From Galbula dea (Eukaryota > Chordata > Aves > Piciformes > Galbulidae): a stretch of DNA of 64,000 nt. Below the pieces are notes generated by a model. The model saw only the letters and a program-made list of their open reading frames with translations, was not told where the DNA came from and did not search any database. Positions 48,686 through 60,612 of the stretch are shown one piece after another; the first letter of the stretch is position 1, and each line of letters starts with the position of its first letter. The position numbers were made by a program, and so were the translations under genes. The stretch spans positions 310,001 to 374,000 of the forward strand of contig VWZX01009095.1 in the NCBI GenBank assembly GCA_013399015.1, given 5' to 3'.

Positions 48686-49787
48686 GAGGTTGTCTCTCAG
48701 AAAAATAAGCAACCACAGCCCTTCAGATACTACCTGTAGTAAATCAGTTGTGCACAGAGATCGAATTTCATTGTAAAGAATCCAAACAATGTCCTTCTAC
48801 CATCACCCCAGGAAGACATTTCAAGGTTTTCCTACCCTTACCAGTAGGAAATTATACTTTATTCTTAGGATAAACTTGTCAAAAGTCAGCTGTCTGACAC
48901 CAGGTCCTGGAAGGTGTTTGCAAACTAGACTGAAAAGATGTAAGACAGTTTTCCTCCCCTGCCAGTGACCAGGTGCAGTGACTGCTTTGCCTCTCAATAT
49001 TCACTTTAATTAAACCAAAAAACCCCCCACCTTAAGCCACTTAATCTCCACAGCAAAAGGCTTTACCTCCCAGACTTTTGATACCTTTGTAGCCCTTTCC
49101 TGAGCTCTGAAGTATTCCACATCCTTCAATAAATCTGGTCCCCAGGAGGAGACTAGCAGCATCTCACTAATGCTGTGTTTCCAGGCAAGAACATGATGCT
49201 CCAACAGGTATTTCTAGTCTCTTTTTCAGACAGCCAGAAAATTGTACTAGTTACATCTGACCCAGCACTGCAAGAGCCATTTATCTCCACTAGAAATCTT
49301 GGTTTCCCAGGGGCAAGTCTCCAAACTCTTGACTCTATTTCATACATGATTCTCATGTGATGCTTGTATTTGCCTGGCTTTACTCATACTGTGATTCACT
49401 TCAAGGGTCAGAAGTGTCTTGCAGTCTGGAATGAGGGGGGGAGAAAATTAGAAATGCAAGGGTACATTTTTTCTTCATTTCTTGGTTTGTTTTGGGTTTG
49501 GTTTTTTTTGGTTCAGCTGCATCAACATCTGCTACTATCCTGGAATGAGTCATCACTTGAAAAAGCATAATTCTTCAGCACACAGTGTAACTTTATTCAC
49601 AAAGCCTAAGTGGGGCTGTGATGCCTGTGTGAAACATTGGAGCTGCTTTTGTGACACACAAATGCCTCTTTGCCTCAGCCCACACAACTGCTTTTCACTA
49701 CTCAGCTGGTATTTGAAAAGCCCTAGCAGTCAGGTGAAGTCCCTGATGACTACCAAAACAAAAAGGTTAACACCTTGGGCTTTAAAC
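48686..49787. other. Non-coding, nothing recognised
   Basis: No gene is recognised. A T/G-rich low-complexity run (tttggttt words) lies at 49480-49512. Antiparallel frames at 49153-49360 have no motif. Confidence 0.5.
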
Positions 49788-50018
49788 TAAAGGAGACTGG
49801 ATATGATGGAGGAAATTTTCACACTGAGGGTGGTGAGAGCCTGGCCCAGGGTGCCCAGAGAGGTGGGAGATGTCCCATCCCTGGAGCCATTCCAGCTCAG
49901 GTTGTTTGTGGCTCTGAGCAACCTGATCTACTTATAGGTGTCCCTGCTGACTGCAAGGGGTTGGACTAGATGCCCTTGAAAGGTCCTCTGCACCCCAAAC
50001 CAGTCTATGATTCTATGA
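49788..50018 (+). mobile_element. CR1 LINE 3' end, diverged type
   Basis: The sequence shows gaaattttcacactgagggt, ggtgcccagagaggtgggag, cccatccctggagccattcc, gagcaacctgatctacttat, ggttggactagatgcccttg and the terminal tctatgattctatgaa. It covers the last ~45 ORF2 codons (region of NRLPREVV-like residues, here damaged) and the whole tail. The phrase ccttgaaaggtcctctgcac differs from other copies, suggesting a third CR1 3'-end type. It is 5'-truncated. Confidence 0.93.
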
Positions 50019-51344
50019 AGCCACCTTTTAAAGAGCAATGAGGGAAGCAGGGCTCCAACCTCATCCTTGGGGTGCCCCAAGCCCAGGGAGCAGGAGCTGG
50101 GGCTGGGGGGGTACCTAGCCCCATGTGCTACCACTGCATCTGCAGGTGATGTGTGACTCACTCTCACAGGACCAGCAAGTGACTGCCAGAATCAGCATCC
50201 CTCTGCAGCTCTGAGAAGAGCTGAGTCCTCTTGGCTGGGAGAGTTTCTGTCACGTGCTAGGATCCCACACACAGCAGCATTTTTGTTTGCTTCCAGAAAT
50301 CACCCATCAGCAATGCCTATTTCTCTTTTCAAGTACAAAAGCAAGAAGTGGTTTGGAGCTGTTTGTGCTTCAACTTCTGCTCAGAGTCTATAAGTTTCCT
50401 GCAGAGAAGTGAGCTTAACTGAAACTCATGCAAACAAGGGAGGTTTCAGGCTGAGGTTCCAGAAACAGAACTCCTGAAAGAGCTGGAGTTGCCCTCTTTT
50501 CATTTTTACTCCTGTCAGCTTACAGAACTTAAAACTCATGTTAGAAGAAACAGCCAAATCCTAATTAAACAAAGAAAGAAAGAAATCAAAAGCCATTCTT
50601 GCACTAACAGGAAACCCTGACCTTCATCTCAGCTGGTTTTGATGTTTAGAATATTATTTATTACACTGGAGCAGAGAGCACCCTGGCTTTTTCAACAGGT
50701 ACTTTATGGATTTATCCATGGCCTGATTTTATGAGGGTGATAAAAGGTGTTTACTTTCCTCTGATGTCATTTCAGGTTTACTTTAAAACACTGGAAAAGC
50801 TAATCAAAGCCACAGAAGTATTTGTGCTTAGCTTCTGTTTCACTCATTTTATTTTCACCTCAATGACAGGAAAGAGCTTTCTAGAGCTTTCAATCTCAGA
50901 ATGGGAGCTGTGGAGATCTGTCTTAAGTGGATATGATCTCCTGCTCCTAGTGTTTCTGCCTGGAATCCTTGCTGAAACTGTTGACTTAAACTATTGAGCA
51001 CCAGCACTTCCTAAAACTAGCCAAAACTACATTCAGCCAGAAATCAACTCCTCTTTAGATGTTTAGGAATGTGGCAGTTCACCTGCACAATACAGCCCAG
51101 GCCAAGTCAAAATCCTACTGGATTTTCACATAGAAACTACATATTCTGCCCAATTATTACTACAGTTGAGGGCTTTTTTTTGCAGGTTTCAGAGCCTTGC
51201 AACAGAAAGAAGCAAACTGTAAAGAAACACAGAATATTCCTTACATTTCAATTCTTTTTAGTGTTTCTAATCAGGGTAGGTCATGATCCAGCTACATCTT
51301 GACTTGTGGGCCACCAAAAGGATATCAGAAATTGTCAGGGAGGA
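50019..51344. other. Non-coding, nothing recognised
   Basis: The plus frame 50731-50997 and the frame at 51069-51302 have no motif. No repeat is seen. Confidence 0.5.
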
Positions 51345-51494
51345 AAGGAAGAGAGAAAGAGAGAGAGAAAGGAAGCAAAGAAAGAAGACAACCAAAGAAA
51401 TGAAAAAGAAAGCAAAGAAAGAAGACAACAGAGGAAAAGAAGAAGCAAAGAAAGAAGACAAAGACAAACAAAAAGACAAAGGAAGTGAGAAAGA
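51345..51494. repeat. Polypurine minisatellite (GAAA-rich)
   Basis: A/G-rich tract with three copies of agcaaagaaagaagaca at 51374, 51411 and 51444, separated by 37 and 33 bases. A GA/GAAA run comes first. The Lys/Glu-rich frame through it is a composition artefact. Confidence 0.9.
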
Positions 51495-53737
51495 AAAGTC
51501 ATGTCCTAATTAATGTCTTTATACCACAGGTAATTAATGAGCTAAACTAATCATCTCTACCTCCTTAAGCCAAGCATTTGCTACCTAGTTCTTGATTAGC
51601 TTGCAGATTTTTCAATTGGTTGTGTATTTAGACTGGAAGAATCTCACCCCAAATGTCAGCTTTTCCCTTTTGCATTAGCAGATGCCTAAAGCTCTAGTGA
51701 AAACTGCCAAGAAAGTCTGACAAAAGTGATTGTAAGGTTAACCTGCCATGGCCCAGATGCTTAGCCCTGCTGGATCTGAAGTATTCTTTTCCACAGACAA
51801 CCTCTAACAACCTAGGCACAGTGTGTATGGAAAGATCTGGAAATATCAATTAGAAATACACTCAACAGATCTCAGCATTTCTACTAAAATACCCTATTTG
51901 TTCCACTGGCAGAGGTTAGAGTTTCTGGCCCAAATTTCTGTCATGGCAATCCATCAAAAGAGTTTCCCAAAGTCTGGTGTAAAACAGAAGGAGTGACCTG
52001 GTGCTGGGTAGGAATCAGAGCAGGTTTAATCCTTCCTTGCAAATCCTTGGTCATCTAGAAAAGGGACAGAAAGTTGGCAATGCTTTAGAAGTGTTTCAGG
52101 CCCCCCCTGGTAATATGGCCATGTCTCAACAAGCTGGGTAAGAAATGAAACTCTTCACTTGAGCATCCATCAACTTACCAAAGCTTTTCTCTACGCTCAG
52201 CAACACAGCAAAGAAAAGCTGTTATTTTACAAAGCTGTACACCCTAGCCATGACAAGATGACTCAAAGCAAAAACTGTGTTTGCCAAGGCCATTCTCTGC
52301 TATGTCCATCTAATAAATCCAAAGAGATGAAGAAATTGGCTCAACCTTTCCTGAGCAATAATCAAAAAACCTTTTCTTTCCCTGCAATCATTTTCCTCAA
52401 AAGAGGTTTATTCCTTCTACTCACTGAAAAAAAAAACCACCCTAAATAAATTAAAGAAGAGAGAGAGAGAAGAAAGAAAAGGTGTAAAAAGTATTTAACT
52501 TCCCAGCCTTCCACAACAGCTCAGAAATGGGGACATTTTGAAGGAGCTTGTTATCCCCTGGAAATCAGCTTGACTCATGTTTTACAGTGGCTCTGTGCTG
52601 ATTTCTTCTTTAAGCAGGTATAGATTTGTCCCAGAAATGGATCCAACATATTTTAGGCTGCTCTCAAGCATGGCTTTGTCAGTGCTATATTTTATAGCAA
52701 ATAAATCTACTATTAATTACCTGCATGAGGATTCAGAAACATCTTTTTCTAGCCCAGCTGGTTTAAGGACATGGATTACACCACACACAGCCTTAAATGA
52801 CCCATGGTGGCTTCCTCCAGGGGGAATCCTCTTCCCCTACCAGAACTCCCAGAAAGTGGTCAACAGGGTGCTTGAGATCCCTCTTCTTCTGCACCAAGGA
52901 GGAGGTTGTGTCTGGCAGAACCTTCTCTGTGAGCACTCCAAGACTTGGAGCATTCTCCTTCCCTCAGTCCAAAATAGCCTGAATTTGGGGACCTTCCAGG
53001 GCTGCTACAAAAACCATCTGTTTGGTAGGGGGGAGATGGCAAAGATCTGTTTGCTACAACAGAGAAGGGGCAAAAGTGACCTTTTGTGACCAGCTGAGCA
53101 GTTAATTAGTTGTTGTTTTGTTGGCCTGGTCTTCTTGTTGCCAAATCTACACCACTTTGTTCATGCTGTTTTCAGGGGTTTGAATCTTGGAAAGAGGATT
53201 TGGAGTTATTCTGAAAATTAGAAGTGTGGTAATTGACTGTGGAAACTTGTGGAGATGAAATAAGAAATTCCTGCCCTGCATATTAGCCACAATTTCTGTG
53301 ATTTCCAATGCATGAAAGAAAGAAAAAAAAAGGTGTTTGAAGACTTTAAAAATTATTATTATGGAAACGTTGTCAAATAGCTGAAAGCCTGCTGGAAGCT
53401 GTATTAAATGGTAATAATTGATTTTTCCCTCTTGCATTTATTGTCTGGACACTTAGGTCACTCTAGTGCTGCACTGACTGATGCCCATCAGGGCCTCAGT
53501 TTCCAAGCTGAGAAGTAAGAGGTGAAGTTCTAACTCAGAGCAAAAAGCTAACTGGGCAAGGAGGAGCTGATCCTGCATGATCTTCAACTTCAAAACAATG
53601 TGGGGGGCAGTACAAGCAACTCTCCTCAGACACTCCAAAATCCAGAAGCCTTTAAAGCCTGAAGCAAGTTCTGCTTGCTGCTGCATAAATTGGGGTTTTT
53701 AGTGGAATTATGGCACAATTCTACATTTTACAGTGGT
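51495..53737. other. Non-coding, contains GA run and unsupported 170-residue frame
   Basis: The plus frame 52577-53089 (170 residues) has no recognisable domain, no CpG island nearby, and overlapping open frames in other phases. I treat it as chance. A GA-rich run lies at 52455-52482. Confidence 0.45.
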
Positions 53738-53942
53738 AGGGGGGGAAAGAAGTGGAGAGGAAGGAGGAGAGGAAGGGAGGGAGGAAGAAAGAGGAAGGGA
53801 GGAAGGAAGAGAAGAAGGGAGAAAGAAAGGAAAAGAAGAAGGGAGGAAGAAAGGAAGAGAAGGGAGGAAGAAAGGAAAAGAAGAAGGGAGGAAGAAAGGA
53901 AGAGAAGAAGGGAGGAAGAAAGAGAAGAAGAAAGGAAGGAAA
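53738..53942. repeat. Polypurine minisatellite (about 24-bp unit)
   Basis: Almost pure G/A on the plus strand for about 200 bases. Units built on gggaggaagaaagga recur near 53841, 53862, 53886 and 53910, spaced by 21 or 24 bases. The Lys/Glu/Arg-rich frames through it are artefacts. Confidence 0.93.
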
Positions 53943-55811
53943 TGTATTTTTTCTCCTCCAGATCATTGCAACAGAATTCCCAAGCAGCTCAGCAGCTGAC
54001 TCAGGACACACAAAGCACTGTGTCTACCTTGCAAAAAGAGGGCATCACCTTTCAGTAATATTTACATAAAATCACTTTACTTCTTCAGCTAGAAGCTGGG
54101 CAAATAATACCAGAGATCTTCTAGTGACATTTTCCCAGACTGATTTAGTTAGCTTTAATGGTATTCATACTCTTCTTGGATTTACTTCATGTGAGTATGC
54201 AAGTGGTTGCATCCCATGGTCGTGGGAAGTGCATTTCAACATTGCATTCCCAATTTCAAAAGCCAGATTTAAATGTAAGGTAAGAGGTGGAGGCTGGAAG
54301 TCAGTGCATGCTCAGCTAAGCAGGGAACAGCAGCACTGCCAGGAAATCCAAGCAGCATCCCTTCAGTTTGTAAAGACCATCAAGAGAGGAACATATTGGT
54401 GTTACAGAGCAGACTTGAAATCAATCTGGTCCCAGATGTTCTCTGAGCAAAGCTGAATGCTTTAGAAACAGTTAATCTTCAGAATTATTCATGTGTGGAA
54501 TATGGTCTGTTCAAACCCAGCTCCAGTTCCCTCTGCTCTATAAGTAGCTAGGAACATTGAGATAAATGTCAGCTAGAAGGAATCCCCCTTGCATTTGACT
54601 GGAAGAGAAGCCTGATAGAAACACTTGTTCAAAACAGCTCATTTTTCATCATAAGACAAACCTGACATCTCACATTTAGGCAGGGGATTGCTGCAAATCC
54701 AAACCTTAATGCAGTGCCACAGTCATTCCTGTTTGGCACCAGACCAGCTCTTGTTTCTACTACTTTTGAAATCACAGACAAAAACCACAGGCAACTGGAT
54801 CTCTCCTAGGAAAAAACTGGATAAGAAGCAAAAAGGCTTTAATATTCTTCCATCCTTTAGTCCCAAAATGCAGACTCTTTTAGTGTCTGCTCCTCTCATT
54901 TTCACACTGCAGTGGTTGCAGTGCTTAGAAAGAAAAGAAAAGAGGGAAATCTATGTTTTTACTGCTCAGGTTTAATATTACCTTAAATACTCAAGCTACT
55001 TTAACTAGATTGAAACCTCCAGGTAAAAGGCAAGTAAAGCAGCAACCCTTTTCTCTCTTTTCCAGATGAAATGATGGCTGTTTCATCAGATTGGGAAGAA
55101 TCAAACCAATGACAGAGGCCAACTCTGAGACAGTTCAAGTTGACATGCAGTTAACAGGGACATCCTTGTCATTGGCTCCCCAAATATCTTTCATTGTATT
55201 ATCTTCCCACATCCCAAACACTAGAGTTAATACAAAAGATCCTGACACTCTCTTTGGGACTAATTCTGGTCAGTGTAGTTTTCAGTTCTGCTAAATGAAT
55301 AGATTACCTTCTGGGAGTCTGAATGGCTGGAGTAAACTGGGTTCAGTCTGGAAAAGAGAGAGTTGGTGGAGAATAGGGGATATAAATCTGCAGAATTACA
55401 GTGGCTTGGGCAGGATAGGGCTTGACTGCTCCTTCTTCCTTCCAATACAAAACAAAAAGTAGAGGGTAGCAAAGTAAAAAAGAAGTGAGGTTCAAAGTAA
55501 AGCAAATGCCTGACACCAGACACCTGGCTGTCAGAACTCCATGCCAAAGGATGCTGTGGGTACAAGGTTTATGGATGGCTAAGGACAGGCTGGGCAAACA
55601 GATGGAAAAGACATTCTCTGGTGGCTACTGAATCCCCAAAACCCACAGTAGAACTCAGGAAATTCCCTGAGCCAAAAGTAGCTGAAGCCTAGGAGAGAAC
55701 TGTTCTGGGGTAGAGGTGGAGTTGGCTGCTGGAGACATGTATTGAGCTACCTGGACAGTCCCTGGCTCAGCATGGGGCTGCTTGTTTTCTCACACAGGTC
55801 TATGGATAACC
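53943..55811. other. Non-coding, nothing recognised
   Basis: No gene is recognised. Frames at 54124-54456, 54688-54975 and 55260-55597 have no motif. The phrase gttcagtctggaaaagagag at 55339 resembles a CR1 word but does not extend. Confidence 0.5.
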
Positions 55812-55895
55812 CTAGGTGTAGTTCTAATGAGTGGCTTTAGGAATTGCCTAACACTAGGTCTAATTCTAATGAGTGGTTTTAGGAATTGCCCTGAC
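55812..55895. repeat. 42-bp tandem duplication
   Basis: Unit 1 starts at 55812 (ctaggtgtagttctaatgag) and unit 2 at 55854 (ctaggtctaattctaatgag). They differ at only a handful of positions, so this is a fairly recent two-copy duplication. Confidence 0.93.
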
Positions 55896-58124
55896 AGCTT
55901 ATTTTTTTTCATGACTTAAAGCAGTTCTTCAAAAGTCTAGATTCCAGTGTATCCACTCAGGTGTGAAATTCTATTCAAAATGTGTCATGATCTGCAGAGT
56001 TAGGCTCCAGAGATGTAAGATTTGATGTTGTTGGGGTTATTTTTTTTTCCTTAATAAAGGGATTTATCAATGGCTAAATGAGGTGACAGTAACTACCTCT
56101 TTAAATCTCCCCAGTACCCAGAGCAAATGTTACCAGATCTACCTTTCAGCTGAATGCTCTCTTACTGACAGGAGGAGTAACTGGGGGTTGCTTAGACCAC
56201 AGCCTCCAAAGGCTGCTGTAAAACAAGTCAGATGTATTTAAGATCATATACCTTCTGAGGAGAATAGAATCTCTTATTTAGGCATTTCAGCTCCTCTTGC
56301 TGACTCATCTTTGATACTCCTGCACAAACAATTCATTACTAAGGGTTGTATAAGTAATGAAACAGTCATTTAGGGAAATAAATCAATATAATATCTGTGC
56401 TTTGCCTCTCTTGAGGAGCCTGAGTCTAAGAGCTATGTTAAAATACCCTCAAGACCACATCTTTGCAAAGGCAACATATAATATGGGCTGACATCTAGGT
56501 CAAAGCCAAAAGAACTGTTTCACAAAGGAAACAGAAAAGTCACTTCAATCACTGCAGAAGAAGCAGCAGGTCCTATCTGTCTGGGCTGCATGGGGAACTG
56601 AAGGAAAATGAGATTGTATTTCATCACACACTGCAGTGTTAGGAAGGGGTAAGATGCCCTTTTGTGGGTCACCCCTTGCTTGTGTCCCCACTGGTGGGCT
56701 TGGGATGCGTGGCTCCTGTGTACCACAGATGAGTCTTACACAAGAGGAGCTGTATGTAGGTCTAGGAAAAGAAGCACAGAAGCTTTTTTTCCTCCCAAAA
56801 ATCCAGTCAGTATGTACCAGGGAAATAGCAGCTTGGGACCTTGAGCAGTTAAACCTCACAGAGGAAAAGCATCCTATTATTTCTGCTTAGCCTAACTGAT
56901 CACCATGCTGGGCACACTGAGTTAGGTCTCCAGAGAAAGCCAGTCAGGATATATTGACTCAAACAAGCTGATTTTTTTTTAACCCAGTTTTATTTCAGGC
57001 TGTATAAGTATGATTTAAACTAGAGCACAATCTATGCCAGATTCCTAAAAGAGAAAGGAGGCAAAGCAAGACAGAAATGAATCAGAGTAAACTGAAATAT
57101 CTATAACCACAGAACAGCAGCCAAAAGTGACACTTCATTATTGCACTTGGGGTCACAATTATTACAGTTTGCCCTTTTCCCTGGTTCCTTCAGATCTTTG
57201 CAAAGATATGAGAGTAAGAGAGAGCCAGGCTTGCAGAGAGCACAGACCTCTCCACATGTCCCAGGCTACACCACTACATGTTATGCTACAGAAACCCCAG
57301 CTGCAGAATTTAATTTGAAGGAGGCAGAGCTAAGGCTTCTGAATCCTTTCCTTTTGTGTCTCTTTCTGTCAAAACAAATCCAGAACTATAAAAACTCTTA
57401 ATGCTTTGAAATCCCTCCAGCAGTCTGCAATTAGTCCATTTAATATCTTGTCTCTCCTGAGTTCCAGCTTCTTGATATTGAAGTTAAGCCAGGATTCAGC
57501 TGAGAAATCTAAGTTTTACTAGAAAGCTAGTTAAAATGAACACATGAACTGGTTTGAGTACCAAAATAGGGATCAGGCCAGGGGAATCTGACTGGATAAT
57601 AGCAGGAGAATTATTTATCAGCTGGAAAGCTAAAGTTGTCAATTTTCCTCAAGCCACGTTGTCTGCTGGTGACTTTTTTAATACACTTGACTCAAATATG
57701 TAATCATTAAGCTGTTAAAGATGTAGTTCAACTAAAATGTGCCTGCTTCACAGAAGAAACCTGGGGACAGTCAGTGAAACATTCAATTAGCCTGGGGTAA
57801 CTTTTATCTGTGGAAAAATTCACACTGCAAAGCCACTGAATGATTTCCTGTTGTGAGGTTCTGAATTCCTGAAGGCTAAATGGACTTGGGGCACACTATA
57901 CCAAGCAAGAAATTGTATCAGACCAAAGCCCTGCAGGTAGCACTCTGAAAGGTGAAGGCAAAGCAGCAATGATCCAATAAAAGAAACTTTAGAGCAGAGC
58001 AATAATGTGAATGGCATCAAACAGAGATACCTGATAGCATTTAGCCAAGAGCCCAGGAAAAGCCCTCCTGTGGAACTGCTGAGCTGCTAACCACAGCATG
58101 GAAATATAGCTTCAATCACCAGCA
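55896..58124. other. Non-coding, nothing recognised
   Basis: Antiparallel frames at 56545-56890 show no domain. No known repeat or RNA gene is seen. Confidence 0.5.
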
Positions 58125-58310
58125 TCACACAATGTCCTGAATTGGAAGGAGCCACAAGGATCACTGAATCTAACTCCTGTCTGTGCACAGGACAAATAAA
58201 CCACATGTCTAAGAGCATTGTCCAAATGCTTCTGGAATGCTGTCAGGCTTGGTGCCATGGCTGCACCCCTGGGGAGCCTGTGCCAGTGCTCCACCACCCT
58301 CAGATGGCTC
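58125..58310 (-). mobile_element. CR1 LINE 3' part, diverged, terminal repeat lost
   Basis: The stretch starts catcacacaatgtcctgaat, then aggagccacaaggatcactg, taagagcattgtccaaatgc, cctggggagcctgtgccagt and ccaccaccctcaga. On the minus strand the last codons read RVVEHWHRLPRGA and LTAFQKHLDNALR, the CR1 ORF2 C-terminus of the 27062 subfamily type. The terminal octamer is mutated. It is 5'-truncated. Confidence 0.9.
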
Positions 58311-59129
58311 AAAGCAGCAGCAGGAACATGAAGTCTTAAAACAAGGCTTCAGATAAGATCCTGGAAATGATGAGACAGCTTGATAGCTAACCTAGAGAAA
58401 CTGGTAAAGAAAATATCAAATAATAGAAGATAACTATGACCTATATATAACCTGCTCAGACTTAACCTTTGAAAGAGCAGTCATACCTCCCAGGCCATCT
58501 TTGAAGGAGCCAAGAACATAATCCTGTTGCTAAAACCACTTGGATGTTCATAAACCTATTCATGAGGACCCTCCTGAAACTACTGAAGGGATGCAGTTGC
58601 CATTGTGTAAGGGCTAAGGTGAATTTAAGATGGAAAAAGAAGGTGGGAATAAGTCATAGCACAGAGCAGGTAGATCTGCAGAGGTAGCCATGAGGATGCT
58701 ACTTGTGGGTATAGTGAGGTGCAAACACTGCTACTGTGACATGCTTAGTTGGGGCACTTAAACCTGAAGCATTTTGCAAAGCACTGAAAAGTGTGTGATG
58801 CTGTTGAGGATCTGAAGGATGGATGGGAGGTGAAAGTCACTGTTGATGTACCTGGAGTCATGAACAAGGGGAGAAGTCCTTTCAGGCTACAGAAACCCTG
58901 ATAACTGCTCTCATCAGCAGAAGGATCTGTGAGAAACCATCTAGAGCTCTCTGAACATGTTGGCTCATCAGTGATCAGAAAGGTAACAAAAAGAGCAGGA
59001 TTATTGGGGAAGGAAGGGAGAGTAAAGCAGAGGACAGCAGTATTTCACTCAACACAGCCATGATCTGGCCACCCTCTGAGTAATGCATGCAGTTATAATC
59101 AGGCAGTATCAAAAGGAGCCTAATAGAAA
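58311..59129. other. Non-coding, nothing recognised
   Basis: No repeat or gene is recognised in this stretch between two CR1 remnants. Confidence 0.5.
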
Positions 59130-59310
59130 AGAAAGAGAAGACAAAAATGATTCAAAGAATAAAACAGTTTCTGTCCAGAGAGATAGAACACAGATTAGGA
59201 CTCAGACAGGAAAAGCATCCACTGGAGCAGAGAAGAAGCCTGATGATCTATAAAGTCATGAAGGGAATGAAAAGAGGTGACTGAGGAGAGATGATTCATT
59301 ATTGTTATGG
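59130..59310 (+). mobile_element. Possible ancient CR1 remnant
   Basis: The words agattaggactc, agagaagaagcctgatgatc and tataaagtcatgaagggaat followed by gattcattattg fit an old CR1 type, in which ORF2 ends ...RLGLxSLEKRRL then MIYKVMKGM-like residues. The match is broken and no 3' tail is found. It is older than the other copies and the call is tentative. Confidence 0.45.
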
Positions 59311-60175
59311 CCACCTCTGGCCCAGTGATTGTTCACTGAAATTATTGTGCAGCAAGAGAACAAAAGGGATGGAAAGAATGTTGGGAGAACTATTGCTCAG
59401 TCTTGGCCCAGATTTTATCCTCTTTCCCTGATGGAGCTAGACTTTCAGGCTGGATTGATCTTTGCTCTGCTCCAAGCAGGCAGTCCCTATGGCTTCATGT
59501 TCAACATGCCTGAGCAACCCAGAGAAGTAACTGGATACAACAGCAAAGGGGATTGAAATCTGCATTCAGAGAAGACTGGAAACAAACAGGTTAAATTCTA
59601 GTGCAGCTTTCATTTTGAAACAAAACCCTTTCCCCATCACTATTATTTATTCAACAGTACAAGTTGTTACACTGCTATTTTTTCCCCCCTCTATTGTGCC
59701 TCTGAATGTAATTTTCACCCTCAATGCATTTCTAATGTCATTTTTCTAATGAATATTATTGTGTATTTGATTAACAATGTTTTATCATCTGTCTTAAGAA
59801 TTGTGTGGAGGTCATTAAACTACCAAAATGGAAAACTACAACTGGATTGTCTTGTTCCTTCTGTGCTGGAAATGAAATATCCATTACACCCCATAATCAT
59901 TTTGACAAAATAAATTGACTCTATTTATATTCCTACAGAGCTATGACTGCAATCCTGAATTCTATTAGTTCAGTTCATGTCAGGCATTCTTCAAACTGTA
60001 AAGGATGGTCACATTTTGCAGCTATAGCACATTTTTCTCTGCCAAAGCACTCCTCTAACATGAGCCAAAGTTATTCCTACCACTAAAAAGAATCACTAGT
60101 GAACCATATACCTGAAGAAGAGAGAAGCTTTAAAGTCAACATTTCCAATGATGTGCCAAAGAGGCACATTTGGGT
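59311..60175. other. Non-coding, nothing recognised
   Basis: A/T-rich sequence without a recognisable gene or repeat. The first 100 bases may still be diverged CR1. Confidence 0.45.
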
Positions 60176-60612
60176 GTCTCCTTACCACCCTCACAGTGAA
60201 GAGCAACTTTCTCACATCTAATCTAAATCTCCCCTCTTTCAGTTTAAAGCCATTACTCCTTGTCCTATCTCTACACACCCTTGTAAACAGTCCCTCTCCA
60301 GCTTGCTTGGAGAATCCCTTCAGGAACTGGCAGGTTGCTGTAAGGTCTCCCTGGAGCCTTCCTTCCCCAGGCTGAACAACCCCAACCCTCTCAGCCTGTC
60401 TTTGTAGGAGAGAAGCCCCATGTCTCTGATCATCTTTATTACCTCCTTTGGACTCACTTCATGTCCTTCTCATGCTGGAAGGTCCAGAGCTGATGACAGT
60501 ACTCCAGGTGAGGTCTCAGGAACATAGACTAGAAGGGAAGAATCACCTCCTTCAACATGCTCCTCATGCTTCTTTTGATGCAGCTCAGGACTGGATTCCA
60601 GACACATCCTTC
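60176..60612 (-). mobile_element. CR1 LINE, ORF2 C-terminal part without its 3' tail
   Basis: The stretch opens tctccttaccaccctcacag and continues cctcccctggagcc-like words, aggctgaacaaccccaaccc, tctcagcctgtctttgtagg, ctccaggtgaggtctcagga and ttttgatgcagctcaggact. The minus strand encodes RTRSNGFKLKEGRFRLDVRK and LFTVRVVRR. Unlike other copies it lacks the 3' untranslated tail: 60120-60175 is not CR1. Some later deletion or recombination must have removed the tail. The frame is broken by stops and shifts. Confidence 0.9.

Noticed and set aside
52577..53089. 170-residue open frame
   Set aside because: No recognisable domain, and other frames on both strands are open over part of it. A frame this long is not unexpected by chance in 64 kb.
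53675..54069. Lys/Glu/Arg-rich charged frames resembling a coiled-coil protein
   Set aside because: They are translations of the G/A minisatellite in all three phases.
55321..55370. Possible CR1 word gttcagtctggaaaagagag
   Set aside because: Similarity does not extend beyond about 20 bases on either side.
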